A DNA stretch of 64,000 nt from Frigidibacter mobilis. GTDB taxonomy: Bacteria; Pseudomonadota; Alphaproteobacteria; Rhodobacterales; Rhodobacteraceae. This document shows positions 16,820 through 25,974 of this stretch, one piece after another. Made by a program: the position numbers and the translations under genes. Below the pieces are notes generated by a model. The model searched no databases. It worked only from the letters and a program-made list of their open reading frames with translations, and was not told where the DNA came from. The stretch is taken from NCBI RefSeq assembly GCF_001620265.1, contig NZ_CP012661.1:2108001-2172000 (forward strand), read 5' to 3'. Numbering within the stretch: position 1 is the stretch's first letter; the number at the start of each line of letters is the position of its first letter.

Positions 16820-18239
16820 AGCACCGTCCCCGCAATGCCAAGCGCCGCCATCAGGATCACGCAGCTGCGGCTGACCGGGTCCTTGATCGCAAACACCACC
16901 GGGTCGTCATGCATCTTGCCGCGATGGGCGACCATCACCATCCGGCTGATCCAGTACAGCAGCACGAGGCAAATCCCCCACAGCATATGCGGGGCGGTGT
17001 AGATCTGCGAAACCGTGGCGGAGTTCACGTAGAGCGCCATCACCAGCACCGCGACATAGCCCGCCGAGGTTGCCATCGATTCCACCAGCGGCAGGTCATC
17101 GACGTGATAGCCGCGGCCCTGCGCCGTAACCTTGCCCGAGGCGATGCCATCGACCAGTTCCGCCTGCCGTTTCACCGCCGCCAGCGAGAAGAACAGGAAG
17201 ATCGAGAAGGCCAGCAGCCAGACCGAGATCGGCAGATCCGTCGCCGCGCCGCCCGCGAGGATGCGGATGGTGTACAGCACCGCCAGCACGCAAATATCCA
17301 CCACCAGCCGCCGCTTGAGGTACAGCGAATAGCCGGTGGTCAGCGCGAAATAGCCCAGCATCACCACAAGGAACTGCTGCCCCAGCAGCGCCGAGATCGC
17401 AAGGCCCGCCACCAGCAACCCCGCGGCCATCCCGGTGCCCTGCGCAATCGGGATCGCCCCGGCCGCAAGCGGGCGGGCGCGCTTGCGCGGGTGGCTGCGA
17501 TCGGCGGAAAGATCCAGCAGGTCATTGAGCACATAGACGCTGGAGGCGACCAGGCTGAAGGCCACGAAGGCTGCCAGCGAGGCAAGGACATTGGGCGGGC
17601 TCATCTGATGCGCGGTGAACATCGGCACGAAGACCAGCAGGTTCTTCATCCATTGATGCGGGCGCAGTGCCCGCAGATAGGCGCGGCCAGGGGCCGGCAC
17701 CGTGGCCAGATGCTCTGCCTCGCCCCCCAGCCGGTCCACCGCGGCGCGAGTGGCGGGGGCGGCGTTGACGGTGATCGCCCGGGCCGCCGCCTGCCAGACC
17801 GGCAGATCGGCGGCGGCATCGCCCATGTAGTGAAAGCCGCCGGTTCCAAAGCTGCGGGTGCAGAACTCGGCCTTGTCGGCGCCCTTGAGGTTGAGGCCCT
17901 CGGCAGAGCCCGCGCCACATCGAACAGGTCCAGATGATCTGCAATCGCCGAGACCAGCTGCTGATCCGAGGCAGAAACCAGCGCCGTGCGCCCGCCTGCC
18001 GCCCGCCAGTCCCGCAGCCGCTGCAGCACGGCGCGGTCATAGGGCAGCGTTGCCACATCGACCCGGGCCCGCGCAGCAAGCGCCTGCTTTAGCGCCGCCT
18101 TGCCCTTGGGCAGCGCGCACAGCGCGACGAGGGGCATCGTCCAGTCGCCGGCGAAGGCGGACCAGAAGGTTTCATGCAGCATGTCCGAGCGGATCAGGGT
18201 TCCGTCAAGGTCGACCACCAGCACTGGTAAAGATGTCAT
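16816..18239 (-). pseudogene. HAD phosphatase-UbiA prenyltransferase fusion, one frameshift
   Basis: The N-terminal part (about residues 1-190) is a HAD-family hydrolase, with the nucleophile motif VVDLDGTLIRSD, the Ser motif TALVSAS and GDAAADLPVW. The C-terminal part is a UbiA-type prenyltransferase with NDLLDLSADRSHP and YSLYLKRRLVVD, resembling decaprenyl-phosphate phosphoribosyltransferase. One base is missing near 17915; adding a G on the coding strand joins the frames through AGSAEGLNLKGADKAEF, so an intact fusion of about 475 residues is likely in vivo. The UbiA half would attach 5-phosphoribose to polyprenyl phosphate; the HAD half might remove the 5-phosphate. The second role is inference. 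It leads the DprE-like operon. Confidence 0.75.
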
Positions 18240-18440
18240 GCCTGTTCTTTTTTGTTGCCTTGCCTGTCCTGGAACCCCGGGATCCGCCGCGGCAGACTAG
18301 CACCAGCCCTGCCCCCAGCCCAAGAGCTTCCCGCCGGCCGGCCGCCGTTCAGGGCACCGATGCAGCATCTGTCGCATGGCATTCTGGCGGGATGGTGGCG
18401 CAACCCGGGCATCTCGCGGAACCGGCCGTCCTGCCGCAGG

Positions 18441-18463
18441 AAAAAGGGGCGCCGAAGCGCCCC
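18441..18463 (-). terminator. Strong Rho-independent terminator after the polysaccharide export gene
   Basis: On the minus strand GGGGCGC and GCGCCCC form a perfect 7-bp stem closed by a TTCG tetraloop and followed by TTTTT. It lies about 30 bases after the stop of the Wza-like gene. Confidence 0.85.
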
Positions 18464-18494
18464 ATCCATTTCTTTGATCTTTGGCCCGGCCGTG

Positions 18495-19853
18495 TCAGTC
18501 GGCCACGCTTGCCGTGAGGTTGATGATCGACGGCGTGATCTGATTGATGACACGGCTCCAGCGGGTCACCGGCTGCTCGGAGATGAAGACCACATCGTTC
18601 GGCCGCAACTCGAACCGCGTCGCCAGCAGCAGGTTCGCGGCATTGCGCGCATCCAGCTGCCAGGCTGTCACTGCCCCGAATTCCCTCGGATCAGCCGAAC
18701 CGCGCAGGACGTAGATGTTACGGGCATTGGCCTTTTCATTCGGCATGCCTCCACCCTGCCCATAGATCGCATCGGCCAGCACCGCTTTGCGGTCGAACGG
18801 CAGCGGGTAGCGCCCCTGCTTGGTGACCTCACCCGTCAGGTAAACATAATCGCGGTCGACCGAGTCAAGATCGAGCCGGGTTCCGAAATTGGTGCGAGCC
18901 TCGGCCATGTCGGCGCGGCGCAGCGACACTTCGGTCTGCAGTTCTGCAATCGCCAGCTCGCGGGCGTTGGCACGGAAGGTCGCCAGCTGAATCTGTTCCG
19001 AGAAATAGGATTCTGCCTTGGCCAAGTCGTATTCGGTATCGACGAACACGCTATCACCATCGGTCAGCCGCACCTTCTGCAACTCGGGCCGGGTGTAGAA
19101 CTCTGCCAGCGGGATCTGGTAGATCGTCCCGTCGCGGTAGATGCGGATCGTAGCATAGTCCTGGTCTGCCACGGTGATTCCGCCCGCCGCGACGATCGCC
19201 TGATCGAGCCGCAGCGGCGTCAACGAGATCGGCGCGATGGTCGGGGTCTTGACCGCACCGCCGATGGAGACCCGCTTGGAGTTGAACTCGGCGACCTCGA
19301 GGCTGAAGGACGGGTCGATCTGCGACTCGACCAGACGGCGGAACACCACCGCTTCGGCTTCTTCCAGTGTCAGCCCCGCCAGAGGGATCCGGCCGACATC
19401 GGGCACCGCGATGGCCCCGTCATCCTGCACAGTATAGCCTTGGCGGCTGTTCTGCGCAGCCAGAAGGCCCGACAGTTCTTCAATGGTGTTACCGGCCTGC
19501 GGGGTTGCCAGCAGGACCACATCGCCCACGCCGATGGTGTAGGGCCCATCTTGCACCGGCGGTGGCACCCGGGTTTCCAGAACGTCGGGCCGTCCTACGG
19601 GCAGGAATGCGGTATCAGGGACCTCGCCCGCGTTGCGCAGCGCCCCACCCGAGCCCGCAGTGGTCGAGAACACCGCCGGAAGCGACTTGGGCTCAAAGCT
19701 CGAACGGTTCGCCGCCAGCACGGTTTCGGGAGTGATCGCCACCACTTGCACCTTGCCGTCGCGCGAAACGCCTTCGCGCACCGACGGGGTTTGATAGGCA
19801 ACACCGCAACCGGCCAGCAGGGCCACCACGCTCAGACTAGTCAGGAAACGCAC
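18495..19853 (-). CDS. Wza-like polysaccharide export lipoprotein
   Basis: This 452-residue outer-membrane lipoprotein begins with a signal peptide and lipobox (VALLAGCGV, Cys at about 16). A polysaccharide-export domain starts near residue 105 (YTIGVGDVVLLATPQAGN), followed by SLBB-type segments (RVSIGGAVKTP, DYVYLTGEVTKQGRYPLPFDRK). Homologues form the outer-membrane exit for capsule or exopolysaccharide. A central helical stretch (FRANARELAIAELQTEVSLRR) may form a coiled coil. It lies downstream of yjbF and yjbH on the same strand and ends at a strong terminator. No Wzc tyrosine kinase gene is in the window. Confidence 0.85.
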   Translation of the reverse strand: MRFLTSLSVVALLAGCGVAYQTPSVREGVSRDGKVQVVAITPETVLAANRSSFEPKSLPAVFSTTAGSGGALRNAGEVPDTAFLPVGRPDVLETRVPPPVQDGPYTIGVGDVVLLATPQAGNTIEELSGLLAAQNSRQGYTVQDDGAIAVPDVGRIPLAGLTLEEAEAVVFRRLVESQIDPSFSLEVAEFNSKRVSIGGAVKTPTIAPISLTPLRLDQAIVAAGGITVADQDYATIRIYRDGTIYQIPLAEFYTRPELQKVRLTDGDSVFVDTEYDLAKAESYFSEQIQLATFRANARELAIAELQTEVSLRRADMAEARTNFGTRLDLDSVDRDYVYLTGEVTKQGRYPLPFDRKAVLADAIYGQGGGMPNEKANARNIYVLRGSADPREFGAVTAWQLDARNAANLLLATRFELRPNDVVFISEQPVTRWSRVINQITPSIINLTASVAD

Positions 19854-19929
19854 GGGAAATCCTCCGCTATTGGGGTCGCAATACCGGCTTTGGGGCCGAA
19901 GGAGACATGAATCAAAAAGGCTTGCGGGA

Positions 19930-20577
19930 TCATCTGATGACTCCGCGCATGGCGATCGCCCCCACCTCGGGGCCGACCCATTGCCGCGACTGCACCACCG
20001 TCCCGCCCGAAACCCAATAGAAGTTCTCGAAATCGTTGCCGGGATTGGTGCAGGTTTCGGCGATCACCTCGGCGCGAATCGGAACGCCCTCGAAGGTCAG
20101 GTTTTCGGTGCCGCGCAGGCTGATCTCGCAGACATAGCTGTCGATCTCGATACCGTTTTGGCCGTCGAGATAGCGGTGGATCCGCACGGCAAGACCGGGC
20201 CGGCCGGAAAGTACAAGGGCCTGGCTTTCAGCGACATCGGCGCTCATGAGATCACCGGCCAGCGCCCGGGTGCCGGTCATCAGCCCGCCGCGGGTGGTCA
20301 TGGTGACGTTGTCTCGGGTGCGCCAGGTCCGGTCGGCGCCGCGTTCGGCCACAAGCGCGAAGGTGGTCAGCGCATTGCGCTCTTGAAGATTGGCGATCAT
20401 CAGCGGCGCACCGGCCTCGACCCGGGCGTCGAAATCGGCGGCAACCATCGGCACTGTTGCGGCCTTGGTCGTCATGCCGCCGCTTGCCAGCTCCGACAGC
20501 CCCGCCATCTGGTCGCATCCAGCGACCAGCACGAGCGGCACAAGCAGGGCCCAGGTCATGCGCGAGGCACGGGTCAT
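19930..20577 (-). CDS. yjbF: YjbF-family lipoprotein
   Basis: This is a lipoprotein of about 215 residues with signal and lipobox LVLVAGCDQ. It matches the YjbF/GfcB-type proteins found in yjbEFGH and group 4 capsule operons. The C-terminal half has FENFYWVSGGTVVQSRQWVGP, a recognisable family block, and two Cys residues (SYVCEI and ETCTNPG) that could pair. The ATG at 20577 overlaps the yjbH stop by ATGA and was chosen over an upstream in-frame start inside yjbH. The job is exopolysaccharide production or modification; the biochemical activity is unknown. Confidence 0.8.
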   Translation of the reverse strand: MTRASRMTWALLVPLVLVAGCDQMAGLSELASGGMTTKAATVPMVAADFDARVEAGAPLMIANLQERNALTTFALVAERGADRTWRTRDNVTMTTRGGLMTGTRALAGDLMSADVAESQALVLSGRPGLAVRIHRYLDGQNGIEIDSYVCEISLRGTENLTFEGVPIRAEVIAETCTNPGNDFENFYWVSGGTVVQSRQWVGPEVGAIAMRGVIR

Positions 20578-22742
20578 CGCCAGAACCTCCCCCAATTGTC
20601 CTGCAGTTCGGGCGCGTGATAGTCGCGGGTCAGGCCATAAAGCCGATTGCGCACGCTGAGCCTTGCGCCGCCGTCGCGGGTGACTGGCCGGATCGTGGTG
20701 GCAAAGCCACGCTGCGACGGCTCGCCAGCCAGCCAGCTGAGCGGAATTTCGAAGCGAATGCCCTTGTCGAACGAACCTTCGCCGAAATCGTCGAAGGACA
20801 CATCGGTCAGCGTGAAGAACGCGCCGACGGTGAAGCCGTTGCCGAACTCTCGGTCAAGCGCGAAGGTCGCGCCCCAGTCGCCGGCAAGATAGCGACCGGC
20901 GTCGATCTGGCCCAGATATCCGCCGCCGAAATCGTAATAGGCCGAAGCATGGCCGGTCACGACGTCGTAATCCTGAAAGCCGAAGCCACTGTCGAACTCG
21001 CGCTGCACGGCATAGTTGAGCTCGGCGCCAAGCGCGAGCCGGCTGTCCACCGGCTTCCACAGCACCTCACCCGACACGCCGCCAAACATCCGCTCAAGAT
21101 ACCCCGCAGTCACGCGGCCATACAGATCGGGGCCCGGCCGGAAGAAGTACTCGCCGGTCAGATGGGTGATCTCGGCTTCCTCGGTCTTGTCGTATTCCAC
21201 CACGTCAGAGCGCACGCGCGGCAGCACCGAGTTCGACACCCGGGTCGATTCATCCAGATTGCCGATCAGCTTCTGCCGGATAGATCCCGACAAGATCATC
21301 CCCGGCGCCACATCCACCCCGAAAGCCAGCTGGGCGCCCAGATCGACGCGCACAGGAGCATCGGGATCGAAGAAGGACTGCTGGGAATAAGGCGTGACCT
21401 GCCAGTTGAAGCGCGGGTATTGCCGCAGTGGGGCGCCCGCCGGGTCGAACCGGTTGCCCGCGGCATCGGCGATGTCCGCGCGGGCAAACGATTGCCAAGC
21501 CCCATCGGGCGCCAGTTCCAGCTCTTCCACATCGACGCGGCGCAGGGTCACGGCCGAGGCGGGAATGCCCCGCACTACAGGCACGATACGGAAGGTGCTG
21601 ACCGCGCCCGGCAATGTGGCCGACAGGACCCGGGCCGTGCGACCAACGGCCTGCGGCGCCGCATCATAGGCCCCATTGCGGATCCGCACCGTGGCGGTGC
21701 TGCCGGTGATCGACAGCGATTCCAGTTCGATCCCCTGCGGCTTCAGGGCCGCGGCGACGCGCGTGCTCAGCGTCTCGCCGGGGGTTTCGCCCCAGCTTGC
21801 AGCCGCGCGCTGATCGGCCACAGCCACCGCCACCACCGGCGGCGGTGCCGGTTCGCGCCCCGAGGTGAAGCGCGCGCGGCCCGGATCGAAGGCGAGGTTC
21901 ACCATCATCCCGAACTCTGACCCGTGCAGCGCAAAGCCGGTCAGGTCCACGCCATTGCGCATCCGGTAGGTCGCGGCAAAGTTGAAGGGCGTGCGCCGTT
22001 CGAATTCGGCGAAATTCACCTCGCGGTCATAAGCGTCTGACGAGTATTCCGCCTTGAAGGACAGCCGGTCCGATGGCCGCCACTCGACACCGCCGAACAG
22101 CGCGGCAGGTCCGCGGAAGAAGGTGTCGAACGCCACTTGGCCGGTATCATCAATGCCACCTACCCCACTGGGGCGGGACTTGAACCCGTCAGCGATCAGT
22201 CCAAGCGGGTTTTCAAAGCTGCCATAGCTGCCCAGCCGGCCCCACCCGATACCGCCCGTCACCACCAGATCAGGCCGCAGATGCTTGGACGCCGCAACAA
22301 ATTCCGAGGCAAACACCCCAGTGCCGCCGAAGTCGCGCAGGCCGGCAACGATACCGGGCACCACCTCGCCTTCGCGGCTGATCTGATAGCTGACATCGAA
22401 GCTGCGGTCATAGAGCTCCTGGCCCTCGCCCGGCCCGAAATAATTGTCGATCACCGAATATCGGAAGGTTCCCGACAGCCGGGGCGCGATCTGAAAGCTA
22501 AGCGCCGAGCGCAGCACCCCCCCGTAGTAGTTCGTGGTCAGCGCAAGCTCACCATCCGCCGGCATCTCGCCGGTCGGCATGTCGATCAGGCCGGTGGAGC
22601 CATAAAGCGAATAGGTTGGCGCATCCTGTGCCGACGCAGCCGTCATCGCAAGCATGCCGAGCGTGGACAGCGTCCACAGCCCTGCCCGGCGCCAGACGGG
22701 CGCTACGCGAACCAAGGCCATCGGTGCTGAAATCCAGTTCAT
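20574..22742 (-). CDS. yjbH: YjbH-family outer-membrane protein for exopolysaccharide
   Basis: This 722-residue exported protein belongs to the YjbH/GfcD family. A signal peptide ends near the ASAQDAPTYS region, directly followed by the hallmark YGSTGLIDMPTGEMPADGEL. The rest alternates short aromatic-ended beta strands, as expected for one or two outer-membrane barrels. GfcD/YjbH proteins are thought to help secrete capsule or exopolysaccharide. The ATG at 22742 was preferred to an in-frame start at 22868 because it puts the signal peptide close to the N-terminus. It leads the yjbH-yjbF-wza unit and is divergent from the phosphatase gene, with a control region of about 190 bases (22743-22936). 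Confidence 0.85.
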   Translation of the reverse strand: MNWISAPMALVRVAPVWRRAGLWTLSTLGMLAMTAASAQDAPTYSLYGSTGLIDMPTGEMPADGELALTTNYYGGVLRSALSFQIAPRLSGTFRYSVIDNYFGPGEGQELYDRSFDVSYQISREGEVVPGIVAGLRDFGGTGVFASEFVAASKHLRPDLVVTGGIGWGRLGSYGSFENPLGLIADGFKSRPSGVGGIDDTGQVAFDTFFRGPAALFGGVEWRPSDRLSFKAEYSSDAYDREVNFAEFERRTPFNFAATYRMRNGVDLTGFALHGSEFGMMVNLAFDPGRARFTSGREPAPPPVVAVAVADQRAAASWGETPGETLSTRVAAALKPQGIELESLSITGSTATVRIRNGAYDAAPQAVGRTARVLSATLPGAVSTFRIVPVVRGIPASAVTLRRVDVEELELAPDGAWQSFARADIADAAGNRFDPAGAPLRQYPRFNWQVTPYSQQSFFDPDAPVRVDLGAQLAFGVDVAPGMILSGSIRQKLIGNLDESTRVSNSVLPRVRSDVVEYDKTEEAEITHLTGEYFFRPGPDLYGRVTAGYLERMFGGVSGEVLWKPVDSRLALGAELNYAVQREFDSGFGFQDYDVVTGHASAYYDFGGGYLGQIDAGRYLAGDWGATFALDREFGNGFTVGAFFTLTDVSFDDFGEGSFDKGIRFEIPLSWLAGEPSQRGFATTIRPVTRDGGARLSVRNRLYGLTRDYHAPELQDNWGRFWR

Positions 22743-22936
22743 CGTCCCCGGCTGCTTTTGTCCGTTTAACACTCTGTTAGATATTGTGTCGCAGTGCAGC
22801 AAGCCTGAATATCCGGGGTTGGCAGGTTTCTTCCGACGATGTCCAATCGGCAACTCTATCGAAGCCATCCAAGAATCCTCCCGGGCAGCCTAGTCTTTGT
22901 GTTGGCAAAGCAGCCAGGATTTCCTATGCGGGGACC

Positions 22937-23755
22937 ATGACGTTGCTTTCGAGTATGATCCGTATCTTTCGCCGTCCCACGACGCGCCCCGCGACGCGCC
23001 CGGAGCCAGAGCAGACCGAAGGTCTTGCCGAGCCTGCGCTGCAGGCGCCGGCTGAACCTGCCGAGCCGCTTTGCGTAATCGGCGACATTCATGGCTGCGC
23101 CGATCTGCTTGAAACCTTGTCGCGCAAGATCGCGGACGAGATCGACGACACCACCCGCATCGTCTGCGTGGGCGACTATGTGGACCGCGGCGAGGCCAGC
23201 GCGGCCGTGTTGCAGATGCTGAGCGCCGAGGCGACAAAGCCCGGCACCCGCCTGACCTGCCTTGCCGGCAATCATGAAGACATGCTGATCGGCTTTCTGG
23301 ACGCCCCCGAACAGGCCGGCCCGCGCTGGCTGCGCTATGGCGGGCTGCAAACGCTGGCCAGCTTCGGACTGCGCGCGATCAGCGAGACCATGAGCGGCAT
23401 GGAGCTGCAGCGGGCGCGGGACGCGCTGCGCGAGGCTATGGGGCCAGAGCTGGAGCACTGGCTGCGAGGGCTGCCGCTACATGTCCAAAGCGGCAATGTC
23501 GCCATTGTCCATGCCGGGGCCGACCCGGACCTTCCGATCCTCCAGCAAGATCGCAAGTCATTGCTCTGGGGTCATGCAGAGTTCCTTCGGCGCCCCCGGG
23601 CCGACGGGATCTGGGTTGTGCATGGGCATACGGTCGTTCCTCGCATCACCCAGCAAGGCGGGCGCATCGCAATTGATACAGGCGCCTATGCGACCGGCTG
23701 CCTGAGCGCGGCGATTCTCGGGCCCGATGGCAGCATCCGGCGGTTGCACACCTGA
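22937..23755 (+). CDS. Metallophosphoesterase (PPP-family serine/threonine phosphatase-like)
   Basis: This 272-residue enzyme has all PPP-family metal motifs: GDIHG at 49-53, GDYVDRG at 79-85, GNHED at 111-115 and a C-terminal VHGHT. The first 45 residues are a Pro/Glu-rich extension. Relatives in alphaproteobacteria are annotated as serine/threonine phosphatases and often lie beside exopolysaccharide genes. It is divergent from yjbH and precedes a sugar transferase gene. A role in regulating polysaccharide output is plausible, but the substrate is unknown. The ATG at 22937 gives the shortest complete product. Confidence 0.85.
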   Translation: MTLLSSMIRIFRRPTTRPATRPEPEQTEGLAEPALQAPAEPAEPLCVIGDIHGCADLLETLSRKIADEIDDTTRIVCVGDYVDRGEASAAVLQMLSAEATKPGTRLTCLAGNHEDMLIGFLDAPEQAGPRWLRYGGLQTLASFGLRAISETMSGMELQRARDALREAMGPELEHWLRGLPLHVQSGNVAIVHAGADPDLPILQQDRKSLLWGHAEFLRRPRADGIWVVHGHTVVPRITQQGGRIAIDTGAYATGCLSAAILGPDGSIRRLHT

Positions 23756-24154
23756 CGGCGCCGGCAACCGGGCGCCTGCGCATGGACTTGCCGGTTACAG
23801 GGAGGGTACAGCGGATGATTCTCGCAAATTCATTTGCATACTGTGTACAAACTAGGCAGATGTTACCGCACCGTTGCAAAGCAGTTGCCTCGCCGTCACT
23901 TTCAGGCGTCAAGACGACACAAGACGGCATGAACCCGCTGGCCTTCGCAGCTGCAGCATTTTAAGACTTGCGAAACCATATGCTGCTTGGTGATTATGGT
24001 GTAGATCAGCGGCACGTGTCGCCACGTAGCGAATAACAAGTGCCTGATTTGACCTGAGGGTTGTCCTCGACTTCTGAAAACGTCCGGCCTGCAGACCATG
24101 CTGGAAAGACATATAACCTCAAGCAAGGCGACCCTATTTGGGCGGGAGACAGTG
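23756..24154. other. AT-richer promoter region before the sugar transferase
   Basis: This gap of about 400 bases is clearly less GC-rich than its surroundings. A short palindrome (GGCGCCGG-CAA-CCGGGCGCC, 23757-23776) right after the phosphatase stop may be a weak terminator. Inverted sequences are seen around TGTGTACAAAC (near 23840) and GGCACGTGTCGC (near 24012), either of which could be a regulator site. A TTGACC near 24047 could be a -35. No ORF here looks real. Strong regulation of the downstream priming transferase seems likely. Confidence 0.4.
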
Positions 24155-24829
24155 ATGAAACATGTGGTGATTTCGGACCGTTTCGACCACATCGACGCCG
24201 CCCAGTCACGCGTAGGTGGCCTATACTCTGCAGCGCCGAAGCGGATTTTCGATATCCTGCTTGCCATCCTGATTCTCCCTGTGGTTGCGCCAGTGATCGG
24301 GGTGCTTTGGCTTCTGACCCGCCTTGACGGAGGCAAAGGCTTCTTCGGGCATACCCGCATCGGACGCGGCGGCGCGGCATTCAAGTGCTGGAAGATCCGC
24401 ACGATGGTTCCCGATGCAGAGGCCAAACTGCAGCACTACCTTGCCGAGAACCCGGTTGCTGCCGCGCAGTGGGTGCGCGAATACAAGCTGGACAACGACC
24501 CGCGCATCACGCGGATCGGCAACTTCCTGCGCAAGACCAGCCTCGACGAATTGCCGCAGATCTGGAACGTGCTCTGCGGCGAGATGAGCTTTGTAGGCCC
24601 CCGGCCGGTGATCGAGGCCGAGCTTGTCAAGTATCACGGGTCCGAATGGGCCTACCTGTCGATGCGTCCCGGCATTACCGGGCTGTGGCAGGTTTCCGGG
24701 CGCAACGATGTCAGCTATGACGAGCGGGTCCAACTCGATGTCACCTATTCCAGAAGCATGTCGCTTGGCGCCGATCTTCGGATCATCCTGAAAACCGCGT
24801 CGGCAGTCCTGAACCGGACCGGGCGCTGA
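24155..24829 (+). CDS. Polyprenyl-phosphate sugar-1-phosphate transferase (exopolysaccharide priming)
   Basis: This 224-residue bacterial sugar transferase (PF02397 type, ExoY/PssA-like) has one hydrophobic N-terminal segment (IFDILLAILILPVVAPVIGVLW). Catalytic-domain motifs follow: FKCWKIRTMV, RKTSLDELPQ, CGEMSFVGPRPV and RPGITGLWQVSGR. Such enzymes load the first hexose-1-phosphate on undecaprenyl phosphate at the cytoplasmic face. The ATG at 24155 follows a GGGAG site; a longer start at 24098 is less likely. The gene is alone between a long upstream region and a terminator-like hairpin, so it appears to be separately controlled. It probably works with the export genes to its left. Confidence 0.88.
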   Translation: MKHVVISDRFDHIDAAQSRVGGLYSAAPKRIFDILLAILILPVVAPVIGVLWLLTRLDGGKGFFGHTRIGRGGAAFKCWKIRTMVPDAEAKLQHYLAENPVAAAQWVREYKLDNDPRITRIGNFLRKTSLDELPQIWNVLCGEMSFVGPRPVIEAELVKYHGSEWAYLSMRPGITGLWQVSGRNDVSYDERVQLDVTYSRSMSLGADLRIILKTASAVLNRTGR

Positions 24830-24838
24830 TCCCGAACT

Positions 24839-24876
24839 GCCCCGGACAGCCTCCCAATCGGACGGTCCGGGGCTTT
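24839..24876 (+). terminator. Terminator-like hairpin after the sugar transferase
   Basis: GCCCCGGAC pairs perfectly with GTCCGGGGC across a 17-base loop, ten bases after the stop, and is followed by TTT. The T run is short, so efficiency is uncertain. Confidence 0.5.
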
Positions 24877-24957
24877 GGCTTATCTGAATCGCACAATCCA
24901 GAACTCCCCTTCCCTTGCAGGATTTGCCCTGCAACCCGTCACTGACATCCGGCCCGG

Positions 24958-25869
24958 TCAGCCCTGACCCGCCGCCAGGAACGCCCGCTGCCGCGGCGCC
25001 ATGAAGTCGAGGAAAACCCGCACCCGCTGCGGCAGCCGCGCGCCGCCAAAGAACAGCGCGTGGATATCCTCGGTATCGCCCTGAACTGCCCCGGCCAGCA
25101 CCTCGACCAGCCTCCCCTCGCGCAGATCCTGCCGGATGTGGAACTCACCCATCCGTGCAAGCCCCATTCCGGCCAGCGCCATGCGCCGCACCGTCTCGCC
25201 ATTGTTCGCCAGCAGCGGCCCGGCCAGGCCGCTCTCCACGGTCCGGCCACCCTCTTGCAGCGACCAGACTGGCGACGAGCGGCGGAAGTTGAGACCAAGG
25301 CAGCTGTGCCCCGCCAGATCGTCCGCCGACTGCGGCACGCCCCGGTGCGCCAGATAGTCGGGCGAGGCCACGATCTTGCGCGGGGCGGTGCCCAGCTTCA
25401 GCGCTGTCAGGCTGGAACTGGACAGGGCACCGACGCGAAACGCCACGTCGGTGCGGTCCAGATACAGATCGACAATCTCGTCCGACAGCGACAAGTCGAC
25501 AATCACATTGGGATAGGCCGCCCAGAATGCCGGCAGAAGCGGTTCCACCGCGACCATTCCGAAGCCGACCGAGGCACTGACCCGCAAGGTGCCGCCGACG
25601 CTGGCAGCCCCCTTTGACAGCTCGCGCTCCAGGTCCTCGATGCCCGCCAGCAGCGCTTGGCTGCGTTCGTAATAGACCCAGCCCTCGGCGGTCAGCGCCA
25701 GGCGGCGGGTAGAGCGCTCCATCAACCGCGCCCCCAGCCGGGCCTCGATGCGGCCGATCAGCTTGGACAGGGTGGAGGGCGTCATCCGCATCTGGCGCGC
25801 GGCCGCGGAAAAGCTGCCGGCCTCTACCACGCGCAAGAAGGCCTGCATCTCTCCAGCCCGGTTGTCCAT
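24958..25869 (-). CDS. LysR-family transcriptional regulator
   Basis: This 303-residue LysR-type regulator has an N-terminal winged helix-turn-helix (about residues 5-62; AFLRVVEAGSFSAAARQMRM then TPSTLSKLIGRIEARLG) and a substrate-binding effector domain. The sequence is of the subgroup with a short hinge and the EDLERELS helix. It is divergent from the MFS exporter gene with about 105 bases between starts, a typical arrangement in which the regulator controls the transporter. The effector cannot be predicted. The intergenic stretch near 25890-25915 is the likely operator region. Confidence 0.9.
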   Translation of the reverse strand: MDNRAGEMQAFLRVVEAGSFSAAARQMRMTPSTLSKLIGRIEARLGARLMERSTRRLALTAEGWVYYERSQALLAGIEDLERELSKGAASVGGTLRVSASVGFGMVAVEPLLPAFWAAYPNVIVDLSLSDEIVDLYLDRTDVAFRVGALSSSSLTALKLGTAPRKIVASPDYLAHRGVPQSADDLAGHSCLGLNFRRSSPVWSLQEGGRTVESGLAGPLLANNGETVRRMALAGMGLARMGEFHIRQDLREGRLVEVLAGAVQGDTEDIHALFFGGARLPQRVRVFLDFMAPRQRAFLAAGQG

Positions 25870-25974
25870 GTCTGCTCCGCCTGTGAACTGTATTCCAAGA
25901 TGAAGTGCAGAACCGGCAGATTATCAAGAGAATTCCGGGGGCGTATCTGTGGGTGCCACACAAGGAGACACCAG

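Noticed and set aside
23902..24426. Minus-strand ORF overlapping the sugar-transferase promoter region
   Set aside because: It is antisense to the N-terminal part of the transferase, has no recognised domain and no good ribosome-binding site.
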